NCBI GenBank assembly: GCA_003601795.1
Contig: PIXU01000262.1
Location: 1-12,766, forward strand
Length of the DNA: 12,766 nt
Direction of reading: 5' to 3'
Source: Candidatus Methanophagales archaeon
GTDB lineage: Archaea; Halobacteriota; Syntropharchaeia; Alkanophagales; Methanospirareceae
Part shown: in pieces, positions 5,567 to 11,800 of the stretch
How the letters are laid out: each line of letters begins with the position of its first letter
Numbering within the stretch: the first letter of the stretch is position 1
The notes under the pieces: model-generated
Seen by the model: only the letters and a program-made list of their open reading frames with translations
Database searches by the model: none
What the model was told of the DNA's origin: nothing
Made by a program: the position numbers and the translations under genes

Positions 5567-6660
5567 ATTAACTCAAAAGCCCGCTTCAATTTTTCAAAAC
5601 TCACAGCATACGATATTCTCACGTGATTCTTGCCCCGGCTTCCAAAAGTAGAGCCCGGCGTGACTACTATTCTTCTTCTTCTCAGCTTCTCCACAAATTC
5701 TTTCTCATCCCCCACTCGTGGGAAGATATAAAATGCCCCTTTTGGAGTGATGAATTCCATTCCCATATCTCGAAGAACATCAACAGCGAAATCCCTCCTT
5801 CTTTTAAACTCGTTTCTCATCTCGACTACACATTCTTGAGGTCCTGTAATAGCAGCCAATGCTGCTTTCTGCGAAATGGAGGATGCACATGCCTGTATAT
5901 ATTGATGTATCTTCAGCATTTGCTCTACATATTCTTCACGAGCTGCAAGGTAGCCCAATCGAAAACCCGTCATCGCATAAGTCTTTGACACGGCATTTAC
6001 TGTAATGACCTCGTCAGAGAATCTTGCAGGGCTTATGTGCTTCAAGCCATCATATATAAGCTGCTCATAAACCTCATCAGAAATGATCGTTATTTGATGG
6101 TCGTTTGCAACGTCAACAATCGCTTTTATGTTCTCCTCGCTTTCCACAGCCCCTGTTGGATTAGCAGGGGAATTTATTATCATCGCTTTTGTCTTATCTG
6201 TGAGCCTTTCCTTCAGGTCTTCCACAGACATCGTAAGGTCTTCGCTGAGAGGAACTCCTACTGGCTTCCCTTCTGCCAATTTCGTTAGCGCTGCGAATGA
6301 AACAAATCCGGGATTTGGTATCAGCACCTCATCTCCCTTTTCCACAACAGAAAGAATAGCGATATGCAATGCTTCACTTGCACCCGAAGTAACTATTATC
6401 CCGTCAGGGTTCGCCACAAAGCCGTTATACCTTTTGAACTTATCGCTTATTGCCTCTCTCAGTTCTTCTATGCCTTTATTAAAGGTGTAAGAGGTAAAAC
6501 CTGACTTGAGTGCCTGCATAGCAGCTTCTTTTATATGTTCCGGAGTATCGAAATCAGGTTCACCAAGTCCAAGGTTGAAGAACTCGCCGGAAAAAGCTTC
6601 AAATGCCTTCCTTATGCCTGAAATCTCTATGCCCTCGACACGATGTGCAAATTTGGTCAT
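5527..6660 (-). CDS. PLP-dependent class I aminotransferase
   Basis: This 377-residue fold-type I aminotransferase moves amino groups between an amino acid and a 2-oxo acid. Key residues are clear: the Schiff-base lysine K226 in VNAVSKTYAMTGFRLGY, N167 in NSPANPTG, D195 and Y198 in IISDEVYEQ (cofactor ring and phosphate contacts), R234, and R348 in HVRISYA, which binds the substrate carboxylate. The N-terminal LGLGEPDFDTP and SYTFNKGIEELREAI are typical of the aspartate/alanine group in archaea. The substrate cannot be read from sequence; aspartate, alanine or aromatic amino acids are all possible. The ATG at 6660 follows a purine-rich GAAGAAGGAA directly. A TATA-like element lies at 6689-6697. 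The C-terminal tail (LLREGGRGAL) is encoded in the 40-bp overlap with rnp4. Confidence 0.92.
   Translation of the reverse strand: MTKFAHRVEGIEISGIRKAFEAFSGEFFNLGLGEPDFDTPEHIKEAAMQALKSGFTSYTFNKGIEELREAISDKFKRYNGFVANPDGIIVTSGASEALHIAILSVVEKGDEVLIPNPGFVSFAALTKLAEGKPVGVPLSEDLTMSVEDLKERLTDKTKAMIINSPANPTGAVESEENIKAIVDVANDHQITIISDEVYEQLIYDGLKHISPARFSDEVITVNAVSKTYAMTGFRLGYLAAREEYVEQMLKIHQYIQACASSISQKAALAAITGPQECVVEMRNEFKRRRDFAVDVLRDMGMEFITPKGAFYIFPRVGDEKEFVEKLRRRRIVVTPGSTFGSRGKNHVRISYAVSFEKLKRAFELIYSLLREGGRGAL
5542..5561. repeat. Imperfect palindrome inside the overlapping 3' ends of two genes
   Basis: CCTTCGCGAAGG (5546-5557 region) is a perfect 12-base palindrome, extended on both sides by CCC and GGG with one A-A mismatch. 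It can fold as a G/C-rich hairpin on either strand in otherwise A/T-rich DNA. It lies within the last codons of both rnp4 and the aminotransferase gene, so it may help end or separate the convergent transcripts. There is no T-run directly after it in either direction, so it is not a classical terminator. Confidence 0.45.
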
Positions 6661-6688
6661 TTCCTTCTTCTCTATTCTCTTAATTAAA

Positions 6689-6697
6689 AAATTATAT
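6689..6697 (-). promoter_or_regulatory. TATA-like element for the aminotransferase gene
   Basis: The minus strand reads ATATAATTT, centred about 33 bp before the ATG at 6660. Initiation would then fall around 6667, leaving a leader of a few bases. The 113-bp divergent spacer (6661-6773) also holds A/T-rich candidates for the plus-strand gene at 6722-6729 and 6746-6755. Confidence 0.4.
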
Positions 6698-6773
6698 CTT
6701 GGTTATCCAAACAAAACAAAGATAAATTAAAAAATGAATACCTGCGATAAAATACGTGGTGACGTAAAGTGAA

Positions 6774-7595
6774 ATGCATGAAAACAGGAACTTGTTAAAA
6801 GTATTTGAAAATCTCTCGGACTATTGCCAAGAATATAAAGTAATATCAGAAGGGGAACTCGCTTTAAAGATAAGAGAGTGCTTGGAATCGCTCAGTGATG
6901 CCGAAAGAGAAGAGTTGGAGAGGAAATTAGGCGGAAAACTTAAAGATTTGATTTTCAAAAGCATAACGAGTGAAGAGAAAATATCTGTTTTTTCTCCTGA
7001 CATGCGCACCCGGATTAATTATCAGGGCGAGATATTTTACTGTCTGCCAACACATAGATACATGGTTGAGGAATTGGAGGGGGCTTTTTTACGGTGGACA
7101 AAGATAAGGAGCCCGTTAGGCGCAGTAAAGAAGGTGGTATGGGATTTTGTGGAACGGTGTGGGTATCGGATTCAAATTCGCGCTCAGAGTTCGGACATAA
7201 AAGTCGAGGAAAAGGGGCATGAGTTCATTGAGATGATGGCTGAGAAAGAAGATAAGCGTCTACATATTTTCATCTTCTCTTCAATAAAGTTTGTTCCTCC
7301 TTTCATAGGAGAGAATCAAGCACTGTTAAAGGCATCCGAAGCAAAAACAGAGGAGAAGGAAGTAATTGTAATCGCGGTTCCAACAGAGAAAACCCCCGCT
7401 CCTTTCATCTCTTTCTGCCGAGAGCAAGATATTGGTGACGTGATGATATGGGTAGCAGATGTGGAAAAAAATACAATAGACCCTTTTATAGGGATTCACG
7501 AGGATGAAGCGATCGAAAATAATTTTGCACACCCGGAGCAGGCAAGGAGAGCGGTAAGCATATGGATGAAGAAGATGCACTTCATTGACCTGTGA
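6774..7595 (+). CDS. Uncharacterised protein, 273 residues
   Basis: I do not recognise this protein. Residues 1-75 are helical and charged (with ESLSDAEREELERKLGGKLK as an amphipathic stretch). Residues about 76-130 include INYQGEIFYCLPTHRYMVEE and a helix with GAVKKVVWDFVERCG. Residues about 131-273 alternate predicted strands and helices (RLHIFIFSSIKFVPPFIGEN, then EVIVIAVPTEKTPAPFISFC and DVMIWVADVE), which suggests an alpha/beta domain, perhaps of the Rossmann or nuclease-like kind. No complete catalytic motif, signal peptide or membrane helix is visible. The start ATG at 6774 has no clear ribosome-binding sequence, so a leaderless transcript is possible. It converges on the cis-prenyltransferase gene with a single base between the two stop codons. 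Composition resembles the neighbours, so recent transfer is not indicated. Confidence 0.75.
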   Translation: MHENRNLLKVFENLSDYCQEYKVISEGELALKIRECLESLSDAEREELERKLGGKLKDLIFKSITSEEKISVFSPDMRTRINYQGEIFYCLPTHRYMVEELEGAFLRWTKIRSPLGAVKKVVWDFVERCGYRIQIRAQSSDIKVEEKGHEFIEMMAEKEDKRLHIFIFSSIKFVPPFIGENQALLKASEAKTEEKEVIVIAVPTEKTPAPFISFCREQDIGDVMIWVADVEKNTIDPFIGIHEDEAIENNFAHPEQARRAVSIWMKKMHFIDL

Positions 7596-7596
7596 T

Positions 7597-8322
7597 TTAA
7601 CGTCCAAATCTCCTCTCGCGCCACTGAAAATCCCGAACCGCCCTGAGAAGGTCTATTTTCCTGAAGTTTACCCAATTGACATCGGTGAAATAAAATTCAC
7701 TGTACACCGATTGCCATATCAGGAAATCCGTTAAGCGAGTTGCGCCAGACCTGATGACGAGGTCGGGTTCTGATTTGAATATTAACTCAGATTCTATTAC
7801 TTTCTCATCTATCTCTTCAGGCTCTATCTCTCCCGTTTCCACCTTTTTTGCTATCTCCTTTATCGCCTTTGTTAGCTCGCTTCTACCACCGAAGCCTATT
7901 GAGATGCTTATTTTTTTCCCGGTATTGCCTCCGTCCTCGTTACCCAAAGCAGTATTAATGAATTTAATTGACCCATGTCCGGATTCGAGAGCTGGCGTAT
8001 CCGTATAAATAGCAACAGAAGCTTTTTCTTTGTTCAACGCCTTTGTTAGATGCTGTAAGAGGTGAGAATATGCTTTTTCCAACAACTTCTTGTCCATACC
8101 GTCCTTAATAAAGCCGATATAAACACTTATAACATCTATTTTCAGTGAATGACACCACTTTATGAAGTGCCTTAGCTTTTCCATTCCCAATCCAAAGCCC
8201 ATCTTATCAGAAAGAAGGTCAGTTTCATCCAGGACAAGAAGAAGATGATTCACGAGGATAGGAGAATTCAATATCCCTCTTTCCAATATTTTTTCATAGA
8301 TACATGAAATCGGGTTAAACAT
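7597..8322 (-). CDS. uppS: Cis-prenyltransferase (UppS family) homologue with degenerate first motif
   Basis: This 241-residue protein belongs to the undecaprenyl/polyprenyl diphosphate synthase family, which builds the cis-polyprenyl lipid carriers used for glycosylation in archaea. Late motifs are intact: SIGFGGRSEL (141-150), DLVIRSGATRLTDFLIWQSV (187-206), SEFYFTDVNW, and the C-terminal RRFG, an RxG-like end. The first motif, usually HxxxxMDGNxR, reads HLLLVLDETDLL: D32 aligns with the catalytic Asp but the Gly-Asn-Arg that hold the diphosphate are gone, and the GHxxG segment after it is also altered. Some archaea are reported to use two-subunit enzymes in which one chain is degraded, so this may be a structural partner instead of a complete enzyme. 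The ATG at 8322 gives the usual N-terminus (IYEKILERGI before the first strand). It lies 2 nt after the mature 3' end of the tRNA-Ser gene, with no room for a ribosome-binding site. Confidence 0.85.
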   Translation of the reverse strand: MFNPISCIYEKILERGILNSPILVNHLLLVLDETDLLSDKMGFGLGMEKLRHFIKWCHSLKIDVISVYIGFIKDGMDKKLLEKAYSHLLQHLTKALNKEKASVAIYTDTPALESGHGSIKFINTALGNEDGGNTGKKISISIGFGGRSELTKAIKEIAKKVETGEIEPEEIDEKVIESELIFKSEPDLVIRSGATRLTDFLIWQSVYSEFYFTDVNWVNFRKIDLLRAVRDFQWRERRFGR

Positions 8323-8324
8323 AG

Positions 8325-8410
8325 CGCCGGGAGAGGGATTCGAACCCTCGCTCCCCGTAAGGGGAAGTAGGTTAGCAACCTACCGCCTTAGGCCTCTTGG
8401 CTATCCCGAC
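8325..8410 (-). tRNA. tRNA-Ser(GCU)
   Basis: An 86-nt class II tRNA folds fully. The acceptor stem is GTCGGGA with TCCCGGC (one T-G pair), the D-stem GCC/GGC, the anticodon stem GTAGG/CCTAC with loop TTGCTAA, the long variable arm TCCCC/GGGGA, and the T-arm GAGGG/CCCTC with TTCGAAT. The anticodon GCT lies at 8376-8374 and reads AGC and AGU serine codons. The discriminator base is G (8325), as expected for serine. CCA is not encoded and no intron is seen. The next bases downstream are CT and then the ATG of the cis-prenyltransferase gene, so the two are probably one transcript. Confidence 0.97.
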
Positions 8411-8418
8411 AGACATCA

Positions 8419-8429
8419 TATATATTTAA
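8419..8429 (+). promoter_or_regulatory. TATA-like element for the ferredoxin gene
   Basis: The plus strand has an A/T-rich ATATATTTAA-type box centred near 8424, about 39 bp before the ATG at 8463. Initiation about 26 bp downstream would leave a leader of some 13 nt. It lies in the 52-bp divergent spacer with tRNA-Ser. Confidence 0.35.
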
Positions 8430-8438
8430 GAGGGAACC

Positions 8439-8446
8439 TTTATAAA
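8439..8446 (-). promoter_or_regulatory. TATA box for tRNA-Ser
   Basis: TTTATAAA is a near-consensus archaeal TATA box, centred 32 bp upstream of the first base of the tRNA (8410). This puts initiation at about 8416, a few bases before the mature 5' end. Being self-complementary, it could also serve the plus strand, but its distance of 20 bp to the ferredoxin ATG is too short for that. Confidence 0.5.
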
Positions 8447-8462
8447 TGTTTTTAAAAATAGA

Positions 8463-8747
8463 ATGTGGATCCCAATTGTTGACTTGAGACTGTGCAAAGG
8501 ATGTGGAGAATGCGCGGAGGTATGTCCAGATAACGCGATTGAAATAGTGGATAAAAAATCAATTATTGATTACAATGAATGCACCTGCTGCGGCGTTTGT
8601 GATAGAGTTTGCCCAATAGGCGCACTGGAAATAAAAAATCCGACAATGCCTTCGATATTAAGGCAAGGCGTTCAATTAGTGACGTTAAAAGATGAAGTGA
8701 AAAGGCTAAAGCAGGGGTTGAAAGAGATGAAGAGGGAAGTAAGGTAA
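8463..8747 (+). CDS. Two-cluster [4Fe-4S] ferredoxin with coiled-coil tail
   Basis: This 94-residue protein has two full CxxCxxCxxxCP motifs: C11, C14, C17 and C21 (LCKGCGECAEVCP), and C40, C43, C46 and C50 (ECTCCGVCDRVCP). Each cluster takes its fourth ligand from the other motif in this fold, so two [4Fe-4S] clusters are predicted and a role as a low-potential electron carrier or small redox subunit. An extra Cys (C42) sits inside the second motif. Residues about 68-93 add a tail rich in Leu, Val, Lys and Glu (VQLVTLKDEVKRLKQGLKEM) with heptad spacing, probably a short coiled coil for self-assembly or docking to a partner. No membrane segment is present. The ATG at 8463 directly precedes the first strand. 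It converges on glnA with a 43-bp gap that holds nothing recognisable. Confidence 0.9.
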   Translation: MWIPIVDLRLCKGCGECAEVCPDNAIEIVDKKSIIDYNECTCCGVCDRVCPIGALEIKNPTMPSILRQGVQLVTLKDEVKRLKQGLKEMKREVR

Positions 8748-8790
8748 AATGAAATGACAACGAAATTTGAGAGGAGAAAAGCGAAATACG

Positions 8791-10128
8791 TTATAGCACC
8801 GATAAATACTCCCTCAGCTCCCATTCTGTTACGTTCACGCGATAGCGGTCCCACTCCACGAGCTTTGAAGTGATGAAATTGTTGAAGATATGGTCCCCAA
8901 GAGCTTCTCTCACCAGTTTGCTCCGCTTTGTCAGTACTATTGCCTCAATCAAACTCCCGGGCAGCGTTTTTATTCCTTCCTTTGCCCTTTCCTCATCACT
9001 TAGCCGGTAAACGTCCTTTTCCGTGGGTGGCGGCAATTCATAATGGTTTTTTATTCCTGCTAATCCCGCAGCGAGCATCACAGAAAAGGCTAAGTATGGA
9101 TTGCATGCAGGGTCCGGGCTGCGGTATTCCACACGTGTTGCTTTCTCTTTCCCGGGTTTATACATCGGCACCCTTACAAGTGTAGAGCGGTTGCGACGTG
9201 CCCATGTAATGTATGCGGGTGCTTCATATCCCGGCACTAACCTCTTATACGAGTTTATCCATTGATTGGTAATCGAAGTGATCTCCGGTGCATGTTGTAA
9301 CAATCCCGCGATATACCTCTTACCCACCTTAGACAATTGATATTCGTCATTCGGGTCGAAGAAAGCATTTTTATCTCCTTCAAATAACGATTGATGCACG
9401 TGCATTCCTGAGCCGTTGACGCCGAAGATGGGCTTTGGCATGAACGTGGCGTAACATCCATGTTGCTGTGCTATCTCCTTTACCAAAATTCGATATGTCA
9501 TCACCTGGTCAGCCATCGTCAGCGCATCTGTATACCGGAGGTCTATCTCGTGCTGCGAAGGAGCAACCTCATGGTGGCTGGCTTCCACTTTTATTCCCAT
9601 TGCCTCCAGTGTTAAGACCGTATCTCTCCTAAAGTTACTTCCTGCATCCAATGTCGTTAAATCAAAGTATCCGCCCTCATCCAGTACCTCTGGATTCTTT
9701 TCATTCCTGAAATAGAAATATTCAAGTTCGGGACCGAGGTAAAACGTGTAGCCATGCTTTTCCCTCAACCGCTCTAAATTCCTCTTCAATATATACCTCG
9801 GATCGCCCTCGTAATGACTGCCGTCGGGATTTAAAATATCACAGAACATCCTCGCAATTGCATTTCCCTTGGGACTCCCTGGTACAATCTGGAAGGTAGC
9901 GGGGTCAGGTTTCGCGAGCATGTCGCTTTCGTCAATCCTTGCAAATCCCTTTATCGAAGAGCCATCAAAACCCATGCCCTCGTCAAAGGCGGTTTCTAAT
10001 TCGCTAACTGAAATAGTAACGCTCTTTAATCTCCCTAAGATGTCAGTGAACCAGAGTCCGATGAATTTCACCCTTTGCATCTCCACTGCTTCAAATACTT
10101 CCTCCTTCGTCCTTACCTCCTTTTTCAT
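8791..10128 (-). CDS. glnA: Glutamine synthetase, type I
   Basis: This 445-residue enzyme makes glutamine from glutamate, ammonia and ATP, and is the main entry of ammonium into metabolism. The N-terminal beta-grasp domain includes GFDGSSIKGF (53-62), with the catalytic Asp. The catalytic domain shows GPELEYFYF (E134, E136), HHEVAPSQHEID (E187, E194), NGSGMHVHQS (H243), INSYKRLVPGYEAP (291-304) and VEYRSPDPACNPYLAF. Length and the absence of the insertion found in the longer beta form fit the GSI-alpha class, which is normally not adenylylated but controlled by feedback and, in methanogens, by PII proteins or 2-oxoglutarate. No PII gene is in the window. The ATG at 10126-10128 is fixed by a strong ribosome-binding sequence. 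The gene lies 53 bp after cbiP on the same strand; an A/T-rich element inside the cbiP end could be its promoter, or it may be read through from cbiP. Confidence 0.97.
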   Translation of the reverse strand: MKKEVRTKEEVFEAVEMQRVKFIGLWFTDILGRLKSVTISVSELETAFDEGMGFDGSSIKGFARIDESDMLAKPDPATFQIVPGSPKGNAIARMFCDILNPDGSHYEGDPRYILKRNLERLREKHGYTFYLGPELEYFYFRNEKNPEVLDEGGYFDLTTLDAGSNFRRDTVLTLEAMGIKVEASHHEVAPSQHEIDLRYTDALTMADQVMTYRILVKEIAQQHGCYATFMPKPIFGVNGSGMHVHQSLFEGDKNAFFDPNDEYQLSKVGKRYIAGLLQHAPEITSITNQWINSYKRLVPGYEAPAYITWARRNRSTLVRVPMYKPGKEKATRVEYRSPDPACNPYLAFSVMLAAGLAGIKNHYELPPPTEKDVYRLSDEERAKEGIKTLPGSLIEAIVLTKRSKLVREALGDHIFNNFITSKLVEWDRYRVNVTEWELREYLSVL

Positions 10129-10137
10129 TTCTCATTT

Positions 10138-10145
10138 CCCTCCTG
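10138..10145 (-). promoter_or_regulatory. Ribosome-binding site of glnA
   Basis: The minus strand reads CAGGAGGG, ending 9 bases before the ATG of glnA. It is the strongest Shine-Dalgarno sequence in the window and shows that glnA has a true 5' leader, unlike several neighbours that seem leaderless. Confidence 0.75.
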
Positions 10146-10181
10146 GTTTAATTAATATCTGCCCACAACTGCAATGCTTTT

Positions 10182-11744
10182 TCATGTACAATTTATGATT
10201 TCGTATATCTTATTCATATCAATACTACCCCGTACAAGGTTTGCTAATTTATTATATTCCGATTCCCAATCAATTCCACTCATGTTTTCACTTTTGTCGT
10301 TGCTTTTGCTTACGCTTGTGCTCAACAGAGACCGCCCTTTTCTCACTCTTATGTAGTCCAGAAAAGCTCGACGAAAGACATCATTGTCAAATATCCCGTG
10401 TATATAAGTCCCGATGACGTTTCCATCAGAAGAAACAGCACCACCTCCGTCATCCATAACCTTCTTCTCAGAACGCTCGAATATCGTAAAGGCTTTTTTT
10501 GTTTCGCCGTTAGAGAAATAAGTTCTTCCCATGTGTATCTCATACCCCGCTATTTCTCCTTTATAGAACTCCAAATCTGCTATCGCCCGCACCTGATTCG
10601 TCATTTTCTGTGCATGCGTCTCAAATATAGTTACAGCGGGCAGCAGGGCAAGTCCTTCTATCTCTCTAAGTGTTGATTCCACGCCTTCCGGGTCTATTAT
10701 GGTATTACACAGCATCTGATAACCGCCGCAGATTCCAAAAACAACGCACTTCCTGCTCCTTACCCTCTCCACTATCTGCGATGCATATCCGTTGTTTTTA
10801 AGATACAACAGGTCGCCTATCGTATTCTTCGACCCGGGTATAATTATCACATCAGGCTCGCCTATTTTTTCCCCCTTGCCCACATATCGCAGCGAAACGT
10901 CATCTTCTGCTTCTAAGGCATCAAAATCCGTGAAATTGGATATGTGCGGCAGGTAAACGACTTCTATTGTTATTCCCTTTTCTTTTCCTCTCAAACTCCT
11001 CTTCCCTTTTTCTACCGACAACGAAACAGAGTCCTCTTCCTGTATCTTTATATCGTGAAAATAAGGTATAACGCCTATCACTGGTATATCGACTCTTTTC
11101 TCAAGGAATTCCAGCCCTGGCTTGAGTATGTCCATGTCCCCACGGAACTTGTTTATCAGAATACCTTTTACCAATTCTTTTTCTTCCTCCTCAAGCAGTT
11201 CGAGAGTTCCTACAATCCATGCAAATACACCTCCTTTGTCTATGTCTCCAAGGAGCAGCACTGGCGCGCCCAAAAGTTTTGCAATGCTCATGTTCACGAT
11301 GTCGTTCTCACGAAGGTTTATTTCAGCCGGGCTTCCCGCACCCTCTATCACCACAATGTCGTTTTCACGTTCGAGTTTCACAAAGCATTCCTTTATGAGG
11401 TTCAGCGCTTTTGGCTTGAAGTTATGGTATTCCTTTGCCGTCATGTTACCTATTGGCCTGCCGCGCACGATAACCTGGGCGCCGGTGTCGCTTGAAGGCT
11501 TCAGCAAGATAGGATTCATCTCCACTGTCGGCTCCTTACGAGCGGCAAAAGCTTGAAATGCTTGTGCTCTTCCTATTTCAAGACCGTCTTTAGTAACATA
11601 CGAGTTGAGAGCCATATTCTGCGATTTGAACGGTACGACCTCGTAGCCATCTTGTGTGAATATGCGACAAAGCGCAGCCACAATTACACTTTTGCCTACT
11701 CCCGACCCCGTGCCTTGCACCATTATCCTTTTCTTCATCATCAT
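10182..11744 (-). CDS. cbiP: Cobyric acid synthase CbiP/CobQ
   Basis: This 520-residue enzyme amidates the b, d, e and g side chains of adenosylcobyrinic acid a,c-diamide, using glutamine and ATP, on the way to cobalamin. The N-terminal dethiobiotin-synthetase-like ATPase domain has the P-loop GTGSGVGKS (residues 11-19), PFKSQNMALNSYVTKDG, and GDIDKGGVFA. The C-terminal glutamine amidotransferase domain has LPHISNFTDFDALE, IIPGSKNTI, the nucleophile C339 in FGICGGYQML, and the catalytic H449 in GTYIHGIFDN. All family landmarks are in place. Three ATGs stand in a row (11744, 11741, 11738); the first is taken because AAGG lies 9 bases upstream. The frame is open further to a GTG at 11807 that would overlap the cbiA end, adding 21 residues not expected in the family. 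It follows cbiA with a 56-bp gap, most likely in one operon. Confidence 0.96.
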   Translation of the reverse strand: MMMKKRIMVQGTGSGVGKSVIVAALCRIFTQDGYEVVPFKSQNMALNSYVTKDGLEIGRAQAFQAFAARKEPTVEMNPILLKPSSDTGAQVIVRGRPIGNMTAKEYHNFKPKALNLIKECFVKLERENDIVVIEGAGSPAEINLRENDIVNMSIAKLLGAPVLLLGDIDKGGVFAWIVGTLELLEEEEKELVKGILINKFRGDMDILKPGLEFLEKRVDIPVIGVIPYFHDIKIQEEDSVSLSVEKGKRSLRGKEKGITIEVVYLPHISNFTDFDALEAEDDVSLRYVGKGEKIGEPDVIIIPGSKNTIGDLLYLKNNGYASQIVERVRSRKCVVFGICGGYQMLCNTIIDPEGVESTLREIEGLALLPAVTIFETHAQKMTNQVRAIADLEFYKGEIAGYEIHMGRTYFSNGETKKAFTIFERSEKKVMDDGGGAVSSDGNVIGTYIHGIFDNDVFRRAFLDYIRVRKGRSLLSTSVSKSNDKSENMSGIDWESEYNKLANLVRGSIDMNKIYEIINCT

Positions 11745-11800
11745 TTTATCTTTCCTTGAATATAGATTCTCTCCCGCGAGGTCGCTCAGGCGTGGAACCC

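Noticed and set aside
10129..10181. Riboswitch or small RNA between cbiP and glnA
   Set aside because: The 53-bp spacer is too short for a known riboswitch class and shows no stable fold apart from holding the glnA ribosome-binding site.
11122..11556. Long open frame on the plus strand opposite cbiP
   Set aside because: It lies wholly antisense to a strongly conserved gene, is Ser-rich and low in complexity, and shows no domain.
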